Shown piece after piece: positions 51,924 through 61,000 of a stretch of 64,000 bases of DNA. Numbering within the stretch: position 1 is the first letter of the stretch; every line of letters begins with the position of its first letter. This DNA comes from Geomonas anaerohicana (GTDB lineage Bacteria; Desulfobacterota; Desulfuromonadia; Geobacterales; Geobacteraceae). The notes beneath the pieces are model-generated. The model was not told the DNA's origin and searched no databases. It saw only the letters and a program-made list of their open reading frames with translations. The stretch covers positions 62,001 through 126,000 of the forward strand of contig NZ_JAEMHL010000008.1 of assembly GCF_016458305.1 (NCBI RefSeq), read 5' to 3'. A program made the translations under genes and the position numbers.

Positions 51924-52100
51924 CTAAAGCTTGTTCCTGAGAGTTTCCTTCAATTCGAGGATCGCGAGGGTCTGCATGTACTCACCTAGAAAGTCGATGT
52001 TCTTAAACGCCACTCCTTCGCCGAAATAGTCGTCGATCTCATGGATAGCCTGCTTCATCAACTTCTGCCCCGGTGTCAATCTGGCCAGATCTGGGTTCAT
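51924..52100 (-). CDS. Small helical protein, 58 residues
   Basis: ATG 52100 with GGAG six bases upstream. Sequence begins MNPDLARLTPGQKLMKQAIHEIDDYF and continues GEYMQTLAILELKETLRNKL. Acidic, mostly helical, no signal. Good ribosome site and sensible composition support a real gene. Family and role unknown. Confidence 0.55.
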   Translation of the reverse strand: MNPDLARLTPGQKLMKQAIHEIDDYFGEGVAFKNIDFLGEYMQTLAILELKETLRNKL

Positions 52101-52296
52101 CGTTCGCTCCGCGTTCTGGAATGAGTGTTGGGCCGATGAGGTAATTCTAAAGTTCCAGCCCGTTGTGTCAACAACTCCGACGCTGAACGGTGAGGAGATT
52201 TGTCTTTACCCGCCGCCGCAATCGGGTTACCCTGTGCCGCATTCAACGTCATCCTGGCGGCCGCCTTACGCCGCCTTTGCAGCGCGAGCCGGCCAC

Positions 52297-53493
52297 ATGA
52301 AGATCCTGTTCGTCTCACTTTTCCTGCCGCAGCAGAAGGCCTACCATGCCGGGGGGCGCTACGTAAACGAACTGGTGCGGCGCCTGTCGCAGCACCACGA
52401 GGTCCACCTGGCCACCCGCCTCGAGCAGGGGGAGGAACCGCTGCTGGCGGAACTTGCCCCCTACTGCGCCGGCCTCCACCCTTTCAGCTATCCCCGCCTC
52501 CCCAAGCGCGGCCTGCTCGCCTCGCTGCGCCTGGCAGCCAACTACATTGCCTTCAGCCTCTTCGCCAACCGCCTGATCCAGCGGGGGGACTACGACCTGG
52601 TCCAGGTGGAATGGGTCGAGACTGCCGTCATGATCCGCCGCGGCAAGATACCGATGGTCCTGGACGCCCATGACGTCATCACCAAGCCCGCGTGGCGCTC
52701 TTACCTGCGCAGCCGGGGAGCGGCGCGCCTGGTACAGTGGGTCCGCTGGCGAGTGGTGCGCCTGCTGGAAGTGACCATAATGGCGCGTTTCGACCGGGTC
52801 TTCACCATGTCCGAGTTCGACCGCCGCTACCTGCTCGACCTCGCCCCGCGGTTGGCAGTGACCACCATCCCCATTCCCGCGGGGATGGATCTCACCACGA
52901 AGAGCTACCCGCGGGTACCGGGGCGGCTCCTGTTCCTGGCCTCCTACAAGTACCGCCCCACCAACGTCGAGGCCGCCCTCTGGTTCCACGAGGAGGTGCT
53001 GCCGCTGGTGCGCCGCGAGGTCCCGGAGGCGGAATTCGTCATTGCCGGCTTCGGGCCGCCGCCGCGACTGCAGGAACTGGCGCAGCGGGACAAGGGAACC
53101 GTGGTGACCGGGTTCGTGGACGACACCGATGAGCTCTACAAGAGTGCCAGCGTTTTCGTGGCGCCGATTCTAACCGGAGGCGGCATCATCGTCAAGGTCT
53201 TGGATGCCCTGGCAGCGGGCACCCCGGTGGTCACCACCCCCTTCGGCAACGAGGGGGTCGAGGCCGCCCCGGGAACGGACCTGCTCGTTGCCGATTCGGC
53301 GCAGGATTTTGCCCGGGCAGTGGTTACCCTGTTGCGTGACCGGGAGCAGGCAGAGCGGTTGGCCGCCAGCGGCGCTGCCTTCGTAGCCCGCAGCTTCAGT
53401 ATCAGCGCCGTCCTGCAGCGGCTTGAGACCGCCTACCGCGAGCTCGCCGCCGACCCGGCAAAAGCCCCCCTCCAAGCCGCCCCTCGCACCTGA
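52297..53493 (+). CDS. Glycosyltransferase family 4 (GT-B)
   Basis: 398 residues from ATG 52297 (an upstream in-frame extension is not convincing). Starts MKILFVSLFLPQQKAYHAGGRYVNELVRRL, the GT4 donor-side start; later VWVETAVMIRRGKIPMVLDAHD, PIPAGMDLTT, LLFLASYKYRPTNVEAALWFHEEVLP and the C-terminal nucleotide-sugar site VAPILTGGGIIVKVLDALAAGTPVVTTPFGNEGVEA. Transfers a sugar to a cell-surface polysaccharide or lipid. No neighbours of a polysaccharide cluster except the distant glycosyltransferases at the right end. Confidence 0.9.
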   Translation: MKILFVSLFLPQQKAYHAGGRYVNELVRRLSQHHEVHLATRLEQGEEPLLAELAPYCAGLHPFSYPRLPKRGLLASLRLAANYIAFSLFANRLIQRGDYDLVQVEWVETAVMIRRGKIPMVLDAHDVITKPAWRSYLRSRGAARLVQWVRWRVVRLLEVTIMARFDRVFTMSEFDRRYLLDLAPRLAVTTIPIPAGMDLTTKSYPRVPGRLLFLASYKYRPTNVEAALWFHEEVLPLVRREVPEAEFVIAGFGPPPRLQELAQRDKGTVVTGFVDDTDELYKSASVFVAPILTGGGIIVKVLDALAAGTPVVTTPFGNEGVEAAPGTDLLVADSAQDFARAVVTLLRDREQAERLAASGAAFVARSFSISAVLQRLETAYRELAADPAKAPLQAAPRT

Positions 53494-53636
53494 AGGCATC
53501 GGGCCCAGCACCTGCCCCCTGCCCCTGCAACCAAGGACGTTGAACGTCGACCGTTGAACGGCCGTTAGAAAAAGGGGTTGCCTCGCAGAAGGCGTCGTTG
53601 CTATAGTGCGCTGGCATTTTTCAGCGGGGGTGAGGC

Positions 53637-54014
53637 ATGTCGGACTTGGAAAACCAGATGGGGCTGTTCGAACTGGCGGGGATAGTGGAAACGCCTACAC
53701 CGCAAGCTCCGCCTGCAGCTGTACCAGCGCCGGCACCTGCACCCAAACCTGAGCCCAAGGCCCGTCCCACGCAGAGCCGTCAAGCGGTCACCGTTTCCCC
53801 CGCACCGAAGGCTGACGCTCCCGCGCGAGGCAGCAAGCGGGGACGCCTTCCCAAGGGTGCGGTCAAGGCGGTCTCGGGCCTGGTGCCGGAAGGGGACGTG
53901 CGGCTGACCGCCAACATCAGGCAGGACTTGCACCTCAAGCTGAAGATCGCCTCCGCCTACCGCAGAATCACCATCGGCGAGATCATAGAGGAACTGGTAG
54001 AGAAGTACGTCTGA
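53637..54014 (+). CDS. Pro/Ala-rich protein with C-terminal ribbon-helix-helix-like domain
   Basis: 125 residues; ATG after GGGGTGAGG. Residues 20-75 are low-complexity (Pro, Ala, Lys). The last 40 residues, VRLTANIRQDLHLKLKIASAYRRITIGEIIEELVEKYV, fit a ribbon-helix-helix fold (strand then two helices) as in CopG/ParG-like DNA-binding proteins. Likely a DNA-binding protein with a flexible tail. Target unknown. Confidence 0.65.
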   Translation: MSDLENQMGLFELAGIVETPTPQAPPAAVPAPAPAPKPEPKARPTQSRQAVTVSPAPKADAPARGSKRGRLPKGAVKAVSGLVPEGDVRLTANIRQDLHLKLKIASAYRRITIGEIIEELVEKYV

Positions 54015-54102
54015 CCCTGCCGCCCCCCTCCCCGTCACCGCTTTTGCCCTTTCTCCTGTCCATCTTAAAAATCCATGCATTCGTACAGCCTGCACGTGGC
54101 GG

Positions 54103-54140
54103 AAAAACGAATCCCGAACCGGGCGGACCGATTCGGGATC
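54103..54140 (-). terminator. Terminator after the trihaem cytochrome
   Basis: Minus strand GATCCCGAATCGG and CCGGTTCGGGATTC pair (one mismatch) around CCGCC, then GTTTTT. 30 bases past the stop codon at 54170. Confidence 0.75.
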
Positions 54141-54169
54141 TAAGGGAGGATGGCCACAGCGTTGGCTGC

Positions 54170-54847
54170 TTACTTGTCGTGGCAGGTTTTGCAGAGCGCA
54201 CTGCCGTTGTCGCTCATCACCAGGTGACCTTTTTCTGTGTTCAGCGGATCGTGGCAGGAAAGGCAGCCGACCTTGCCGTTGACGAAGAGCATCTTGGTGT
54301 TGGAGCCGACGTCCTTGTAACCGCGACCGGCGGCGACGTAGGCATCGTAGGTCATCCCAACCGGGTGATCACTGGTGAAGGAATTTACCATCGACCTCCG
54401 GTCCAGCGGACGATCCCTCAGTTCGACGTTGATCTGGGAAGCACCGATACCGTCATGGCAGCTCAGGCAGCTCGCCGACAGCGAGTCGAGAGTACCCGTT
54501 GCCCTAGTGGTGCTCTGTTTCGTCAGCGCTTTGAAGATAACGGTGAGGCCGCCGGTAGGCTGGTCGTCGGAGTAATTAGCGGGAACGACGTTGCCATACA
54601 TGTCGTCCACCGCGCCGCCGGCAGCGTAGGTCGAGCCGCGGACCTCGTCGACCTTGACCAGGTAATCCCTGCGGGCCTGCACCGAGTTCTGCAGCAGCAG
54701 CGTGTAGGCGCAGGTCTCGCTGTTGGCACTGGACCCCATGGTCCCGAAGGCACCGGCACCCTGGGCCAGGCCCAGGATCATCGCTGCCGCACATACCAAC
54801 CCGGTCATCCTCTGCATCGCGCTTTTTTTGCTTTGTTCGGTTCTCAT
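54170..54847 (-). CDS. Secreted trihaem c-type cytochrome, reduced version of the tetrahaem family
   Basis: 225 residues; ATG after GGGAGG. Signal peptide to AGAFG (about 33). Three CXXCH sites: CLSCHDG, CLSCHDP and CKTCHDK at the C terminus, with SDHPVGMTYDAYV between the first and second. This matches the last three haems of the tetrahaem protein at 18219. The place of the first haem (CAFCH there) holds CAYTL here, so the site looks lost. A single-gene unit far from the conduit operon. It may have changed role or act as a periplasmic carrier. Confidence 0.88.
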   Translation of the reverse strand: MRTEQSKKSAMQRMTGLVCAAAMILGLAQGAGAFGTMGSSANSETCAYTLLLQNSVQARRDYLVKVDEVRGSTYAAGGAVDDMYGNVVPANYSDDQPTGGLTVIFKALTKQSTTRATGTLDSLSASCLSCHDGIGASQINVELRDRPLDRRSMVNSFTSDHPVGMTYDAYVAAGRGYKDVGSNTKMLFVNGKVGCLSCHDPLNTEKGHLVMSDNGSALCKTCHDK

Positions 54848-55190
54848 GGCCCACCTCCCGGTTCGTTACCAAACCAATTACAAGCGGGGTACCATTTGTG
54901 AACAAAACCGAAAAAATGTTATAAGATAGTATAATCATTGAGCTTATTTTTAAACACTCCAGAGAAGTTGATCATCTTTTTCAAAAACAAGCTGTGCAAG
55001 TGTTGAACATCTGAACAGGTGCTATTTGAGACTGATCAGGAAAGGCCCGCGGAACGGGGGACAGGCGAAGGTCAAGGATTGAACAGGGGCAGCCTACCGC
55101 TGGCAGCGAACAAGCAGCGATAGACACCAGGAAAGAAACAAGTGGCGTAAACAGTTTGAATTGCTGTGGCGACTGCAGGATTAGTGGTTG
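54848..55190. other. Divergent intergenic region
   Basis: No gene seen. AT-rich near 54900-54960, with minus-strand TATAAC and TATACT stretches that could be -10 elements for the trihaem gene. Confidence 0.3.
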
Positions 55191-55214
55191 AAGTAAGCGT
55201 TTACTTGGTATAAG
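55191..55214 (+). promoter_or_regulatory. Promoter with palindromic operator for the OmpA-type gene
   Basis: AAGTAAGCGTTTACTT (55191-55206) has 6-bp arms. TATAAG follows at 55209-55214 as a -10 element. The palindrome covers the spacer, so a bound protein would block RNA polymerase. Confidence 0.45.
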
Positions 55215-55250
55215 ATGCGACAATCACACGTCTTGTATGGGAGTGGTAAG

Positions 55251-56621
55251 TTGCCCCGATTCTTTTGCCGCTTGATAACCGTTCTCAGCCTGTCCCTGTT
55301 ATTTTCATCCCCTGGACATGCAGTGACCACACTACCGAAGACAGTGAAGCCGATTACTTCGATCGGCCTTTCTCCTGTTGTGGGCGGCTATTACTTTTCT
55401 TCCAACCAGTCACTGGATCCCGCTCCGACCTACGGCTTGAGACTGAGCTACGATCATATCGGCAGGGGGGTTGTCGACAGCATCGGCGTCGAGGCCACCT
55501 TCAACTACCTCAGCACCACCGCGAAAAACCAGGACAAGAAGGCAAGCGCCTACCTGTTCCGTACCGATGCCATCTACGCCTTTGATCCCAGGAGCAAATG
55601 GGTTCCTTTCCTGGCACTTGGTGCCGGTGGAATCTTCGTCGACCGTGAGGGGGTCAAGGACAACAGTCCGTTCCTCGACTTCGGCATCGGGATCAAGTAC
55701 TACTTCGACGATTACCTTGCCATCCGGGCCGACCTGCGCCAGCTCATGGTCTACAAAAACGTCAACACCAGCAACGACTTCGAGTTGACCACCGGCCTGA
55801 CCTACTACTTCGGCAAGGAGCGCAAGAAGAAGGGGCCTCCCCCGGCACCGCCCAAACCGCAGGCCGCGATACCGACCATCTCCGATGAAGAACCGGCACC
55901 CGTGCCCACGGTAACGCACGCACCCGTTGTCGCAGCACCGCCACCGGACATCCTTCAGCTTCTGGGGGCAACGGGGGCAGCGGCCCTCGGCCTCAACACC
56001 TTGCCGCCCCAGTTCCAGCCCGGTACGGCGTCCCAGGTCCAGCCGAAGGTTCCGGCCAAGGCACGCAGGTCCACGCTCAAGGAGATGCCGAAGGCTGCGC
56101 CTGCACCTGCACCGCCTAAGCCCAAAGTGCCCGAGGTTGCACCGGCTCCTGCCCCGGCACCGGCTCCTGCCCCGGCACCGGTACAGCCGCCTGCAACCGT
56201 GCAACCGGTTCCGGCACCGGCAGCGCCCCAGCCGGCGCCGCCGCAGCAGGAAGCCGCGCGCCAGCCGCAACGTTCGATCCGGACCCTGACCATCGAGTTC
56301 CTGTTCAGCAGCCCGGCGATTCGTCCGGTCTACCAGGCCCAGCTGGCGGCCTTCGCCGCTCTCATGAAGGCCAATACCGAGTCGACGGCTCTCATCGAAG
56401 GGCACACGGACAACGTGGGCGACAGCCGGTCCAACGTGGAACTGTCGCAGCAAAGGGCGCAGAACGTGAAGAACGAGCTGCTCAAGTATGGCGTTGACCC
56501 TGCCAAGGTCAGCATCAAGGGATATGGCTTCAGCAAGCCCCGGGCGAGCAACAAGACCAACGAGGGGCGGCAGAAAAACCGTCGCGCAGTGGTCACGCTG
56601 ACCCTTGTCATCACCCAGTAA
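55251..56621 (+). CDS. OmpA-family outer-membrane protein with barrel and peptidoglycan-binding domain
   Basis: 456 residues from TTG 55251 (GGGAG upstream); an ATG at 55215 is closer to the -10 element and less likely. Signal peptide to GHAV. An OMP beta-barrel domain (about 30-190; PSLDPAPTYGLRLSYDHIG, LGAGGIFVDREGVKDNSPFLDFGIGIKYYFDDYLAIRADLRQ) is followed by a Pro/Ala linker with a run of AP repeats, then a C-terminal OmpA domain (FLFSSPAIRPVYQAQLAAFAALM, LIEGHTDNVGDSRSNVELSQQRAQNVKNEL, IKGYGFSKPRASN). It tethers the outer membrane to peptidoglycan. Confidence 0.93.
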   Translation: MPRFFCRLITVLSLSLLFSSPGHAVTTLPKTVKPITSIGLSPVVGGYYFSSNQSLDPAPTYGLRLSYDHIGRGVVDSIGVEATFNYLSTTAKNQDKKASAYLFRTDAIYAFDPRSKWVPFLALGAGGIFVDREGVKDNSPFLDFGIGIKYYFDDYLAIRADLRQLMVYKNVNTSNDFELTTGLTYYFGKERKKKGPPPAPPKPQAAIPTISDEEPAPVPTVTHAPVVAAPPPDILQLLGATGAAALGLNTLPPQFQPGTASQVQPKVPAKARRSTLKEMPKAAPAPAPPKPKVPEVAPAPAPAPAPAPAPVQPPATVQPVPAPAAPQPAPPQQEAARQPQRSIRTLTIEFLFSSPAIRPVYQAQLAAFAALMKANTESTALIEGHTDNVGDSRSNVELSQQRAQNVKNELLKYGVDPAKVSIKGYGFSKPRASNKTNEGRQKNRRAVVTLTLVITQ

Positions 56622-56699
56622 CACGCACCACGACTACCGCCCATGGCGGCATGTCACCTTTTCCGGCTGAAGCCGGACCACTTTCACGAGGAGTTGTAA

Positions 56700-57767
56700 A
56701 TGGAAACGATGAAGTCGCTTACCGCCGCAACTGCACTGACCATACTGGCTGCCTGCGCGGGTTGCTCCCTTCTACCCGGCCAGGCTGCCAAGCCCGTCCC
56801 ATCCCCGACCCAGGGGATGACACTTCTCTCCGGAAAGGTCGTCGAGACCTTCGACGGGGGGGGATACACCTACGTCAACCTGCTGAAGGACGGTAAAAAC
56901 ACCTGGGTTGCCGCACCTGTGATGCAAGTCGTTGTGGGGCAGGAGCTGGAACTGCTCCCCGGCGCGGTGATGCCCAACTTCACCAGCAAGTCCCTTGGCC
57001 GCACCTTTGACAACATCGTCTTCTCGGGGGGGCTTCCCTCGCAACTGAACCCGCCGGCTAAACCGGCTGCCGGTGCAGCAGCAACCGCTGCGGCCGCTGC
57101 CGACAACGGCCCCGCTGAGGCTGAAGAAGCCATTCTGGCCGGCACGGTAATCGAAACCATCACCGCCAGCAACTACATCTACCTGCGCATCGAGAAAGAC
57201 GGGAAAGCGTCCTGGGCGGCAGTGCCGAGGACCGACATCGCAGTCGGCGACGAAGTCGAACTTGCCCCGGGAACGCCCATGGGTGAATTCAGCAGCAAGA
57301 CCCTGAACCGCACCTTCAACTCCATCTACTTTGCCGGAGGAGTCGAGGTGACCAAGAAGAGCGCAAAAGCGCCGGCGGCGCCGCAGGCGAAACCGGCCGC
57401 AGCTGCGCCTGCCGCCACCGCGGCCACGGCCGCTGACGCCAACAGCTCGCCGCTCCCTTCCGGGCATCCCAAGATCGATGCAGCCGAGATGGACAAAGCC
57501 GTGGAAAAGGCTGCTGCGGCAGCCGCGGCAGCAGCAGCGGCTCCCATCACCGGCAAGGTGATCGAGACCGCCAATGCCGGCGGTTACACCTACATCTGCG
57601 TCGAAAAAGATGCCGTGAAGACCTGGGTCGCCGTCCCGCCCATGGAGGTGAAAGTCGGCGAAGAGGTAGCCCTCAACCCCGGCAACGTGATGACCAACTT
57701 CTCCAGCAAGACCTTGAATCGCACCTTCGATAAAATCATCTTCTCCAGCGGCCCTGCCGCTAAATAA
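56700..57767 (+). CDS. Lipoprotein with three NrfJ-like repeats
   Basis: 355 residues; ATG after AGGAG. Lipobox in ILAACAGC. Three copies of a 65-residue domain, each of the form GKVVETxxxxxYTYxxxEKDGKxxWVAxPxxxVxVGxEVxLxPGxVMxxFxSKxLxRTFDxIxFxxG, at about 43-112, 147-218 and 287-354, with Ala/Pro-rich linkers. The domain is like that of NrfJ-type proteins, thought to aid cytochrome maturation or metal handling; here the function is unknown. The third unit matches the first best. 78 bases after the OmpA-type gene; a shared transcript is possible. Confidence 0.8.
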   Translation: METMKSLTAATALTILAACAGCSLLPGQAAKPVPSPTQGMTLLSGKVVETFDGGGYTYVNLLKDGKNTWVAAPVMQVVVGQELELLPGAVMPNFTSKSLGRTFDNIVFSGGLPSQLNPPAKPAAGAAATAAAAADNGPAEAEEAILAGTVIETITASNYIYLRIEKDGKASWAAVPRTDIAVGDEVELAPGTPMGEFSSKTLNRTFNSIYFAGGVEVTKKSAKAPAAPQAKPAAAAPAATAATAADANSSPLPSGHPKIDAAEMDKAVEKAAAAAAAAAAAPITGKVIETANAGGYTYICVEKDAVKTWVAVPPMEVKVGEEVALNPGNVMTNFSSKTLNRTFDKIIFSSGPAAK

Positions 57768-57793
57768 CCGATTTATAGTCACAAAGCTGTCAG

Positions 57794-57822
57794 GGGGCGG
57801 AGATTATCTCCGCCCCTATTTT
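57794..57822 (+). terminator. Terminator after the NrfJ-like lipoprotein
   Basis: GGGGCGGAGA and TCTCCGCCCC form a 10-bp stem, followed by TATTTTC. Confidence 0.8.
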
Positions 57823-57968
57823 CATGTGCCCCGGTCCGTCGCGCCGCGCCCGCGGCAGCGTCGCAGGGGACCGTCCCCCGCTGACCGCTTATCCCACCAG
57901 CCGCGAAATCACCAGCCCGCCCAGTCTATCTCTTTGAAAAATATAATGTTTTTAGCAAACCAGCCTTC

Positions 57969-57996
57969 TTGACAACCTGTGTCGCCCCTTTATTAA
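57969..57996 (+). promoter_or_regulatory. Sigma70-like promoter of the 22-haem cytochrome
   Basis: TTGACA (57969-57974), 16-base spacer, TATTAA (57991-57996). About 70 bases of leader. AATTC / GAATT arms form an inverted repeat at about 58008-58022. Confidence 0.45.
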
Positions 57997-58068
57997 TTAC
58001 CCGTATGAATTCAGACTGAATTGTAATGAAGGGGGTGTTACGGGCAATCTCGGGAACGGAGGGTTCGT

Positions 58069-61000
58069 ATGGCTAAGAAGTTGCTGCTGTTGCTTTCCGC
58101 TTTGCTGCCTGTCACCGTAGCAGTCGTTTGTTGGAGCGCCACCACCTGGCAGTTGCAAACCAAGCTCGCCAGCGCCGGCGGCTCGCTCCAGGTGAGGGAC
58201 AAGGTCCCGCAAACCACCGCCGGCATCACCGCGTACAACAACTTCACGACGTCGGCTCCGGTACCGGTGACCGTCACCGCCAACACCGGCTACAAAATCT
58301 CCTCGCTCACCAGGAACGGGACCGCCGTCCCGGTCGGCAACTACACCTCGCACTACGTCACCACCTTCCAAAAAAGTGGCACCACCCAGGCGCTGGTGGC
58401 TGGATTCACCGCGCAGCAAGTGACCGTGACCGCCCTGGTGTCCGGGCCGGGAAGCATCACCCCTGCCAGCGCCAGGGTGAGCTACGGCGGGAGCGCAATC
58501 TTCACGAGCAGCCCCAACGCCGCCGGCTGCTATCTCACCTCGGTCACCGGCGGGAGTGTTACCGACCTCAGCGGTGCCCCGGTCCCCCTCCCCTACTCCC
58601 GCTCGGTCAAGATTACGGCCAGTAACGTCATCGCACCTCGTACCGTGACCGCCAACTACGCCTCCTACAGCGTCAACGCGGGCGTTGACCAGCTGGCCCA
58701 GAAGAACTTCACCGTGCAGCTTTCCGGAACCCTGGTCGGCGGCGGCACCCCATCCTGGAGCCAGGTCTCAGGCCCCACCGTGTCGCTGACCGGTGCGGGG
58801 ACGCTTACCCCGAGCTTTGTACCGCCGGCGGCGGGGACCTACCAGTTCCGGCTCACCCAGTTCGTCTCCGGCGTCGCCGTTGCCTCGGCCACCACCCAGG
58901 TCACCGTGGTCGATTCCCTGGTGAACGACATGCGCCTTCGTTGCATGGGGTGCCACGGCGGCACCGGGGTTTTCCCCACCCCGTATGTCTTCCCGGGGTG
59001 GTCCTCGTCGCGTCACGACTCCGCCGGGGTCTCCTGCGTCACCTGCCACACCGATGGCGCCATGCCGACACCGGTCAACTCATCCACGGTCGATGCCAAC
59101 ACCTTTGCCTACCGCTCCGGCGCGGGCAGCTTCTGCCTCAACGGCAGCTGCCACCAGCCAGGCACCACACACCGTAGCATCGGCATGCCCTGCTCCGGGT
59201 GCCACGGCAGCTACCGGAACCACAACCCCGCGACTACCTTTGCCGCGGCACTGAATGCGTGCTTCTCCTGTCACGGCGCGCCCAACTCCACCCATTACCA
59301 GGTGAAAAGCAGCCTTGCCGCAGGTGACTGCCTGACCTGCCATCCCCCGGCCGGGCACAACCCGGTCCCCGATGTGACGGTGACCCCGGCGCATTTCAAC
59401 GGCTACACCTCCTACGCCAATCCATCCTATGCCGCGGCCTACGTGACCCCGGTCACCGCCTGCGCCGACTGCCATGCAGGGGGCAATCCCAAGGGGAGTG
59501 CGGACAAGACACTGGTGCAGTTCCGTACCGAGTGGGCGGCTTCCGGCCACGGCAACGGCAACGCTGCCCCCTGGAAGAACTCGGCCCACTTCAACTGGAA
59601 GAGCGCCGGCACCGCCGGGGCCTCGGCCAAAGAGAGCGCCGGCGTGGCGACCGACTGCCAACGCTGCCACAGCGCCTCCGGCTATCTCAGATTCACCCTC
59701 TACACGAGCATCGCGCCGATCGCATCCACAGCCGATCGCTACAGCGAGCCGCTGACCTGCAACGCCTGCCACCAAAGCGGCGACTTCGCCGCCCCGCGTG
59801 CCGTCTCCGCACGCAGCGGCTACTACAGCTACTCCGGCGCTGCCACGGGAAGGGTCGAGGTCACCACAGCCTATCCCGATGCCGGGAGGTCCAACATCTG
59901 CCTGGGATGCCACGTCGGCCGCCAGTCAGGTGCTACCGTCCAGGCGCTTGCCCAGGCAACGGCACAAAAGAGCTACTCGGGCGCCTTCTGGCGCAACCTC
60001 CCCTTCGTCGACGCCCACTACCTCTCCGCCGGCGGGCAACTGTACGGCGCCACCGGTTACCACTATCCCGGCCTTTCCTACGGCAATGCCGGCGTGAACC
60101 ACGTGGCCATCGGCGGCACCGGTGCCGGCCCCTGTGTCGCCTGCCACCTTCCCGGAAGCTCGCACACCCTCTCGGTCGCCGCAGCGAACTTCACGCTCTG
60201 CAACAGCTGCCACATCGACGCAGGCACGGTGAGCGCCTCTTTCCTGGCCCAGCGCGGCGACGAGTTCGCAGCGGCGCTGAAGGCGTTGGCCGCGGCCCTG
60301 GCTGCCAAGGGCTTCACTCCGCTCACCGACGCCGGCGGCAACCCGCAGTACCCCTACTTCGGCACGACCAACTGGGGCGGACACGGCGACGGGCCGGGCA
60401 ACATGGGAGCCGCCTTCAACTACAACCTGCTGGTACACGACCCGGGTGCCTTCGCCCACAACCCCGCCTACGCGAAGCGCCTGGTACGGGATTCCATCGA
60501 CTTCCTGACTTTTGGCAGCGTGGACCGCGGTCGCGACCTGAGTGCCACCATCGAGAGCCTGCTCAATGCGAGCGGCGATAGGGAAAGGGCCTCAGCTTTC
60601 CTCTCCCAGGCCGGAAGCGGCGCTTCCGCCTGCCAGGTCTGCCACCAGGCGGCCACCGATCCATTAACCGGCGGCAACATCATTGCCGACTACGGCGCAA
60701 GCAAGCACGCCAAGAACGCCGCAGGCGCCGCCTGCGTCTCCTGCCATGCGCCGACCGCCACCAATGCCCATCCCAACGGGGAGCCGATGCAGAAGGCAAC
60801 CGCAGAGATCAACCCGAAGTGCCTCAACTGCCACCCCGTGCACCCCTGGCCCAGCGAAGGGATCTGCACCAACTGCCATAACGGCCATCGCCTGAAGGCG
60901 GTGCTGCCGGCGCCGCACCTGGCCAACTTCTCCACGGCCCAGTTCGTCACAGCCGAGGTGAGGTGCGACAAGTGCCATTACGTCGCCGTCAGCCCGGGCG

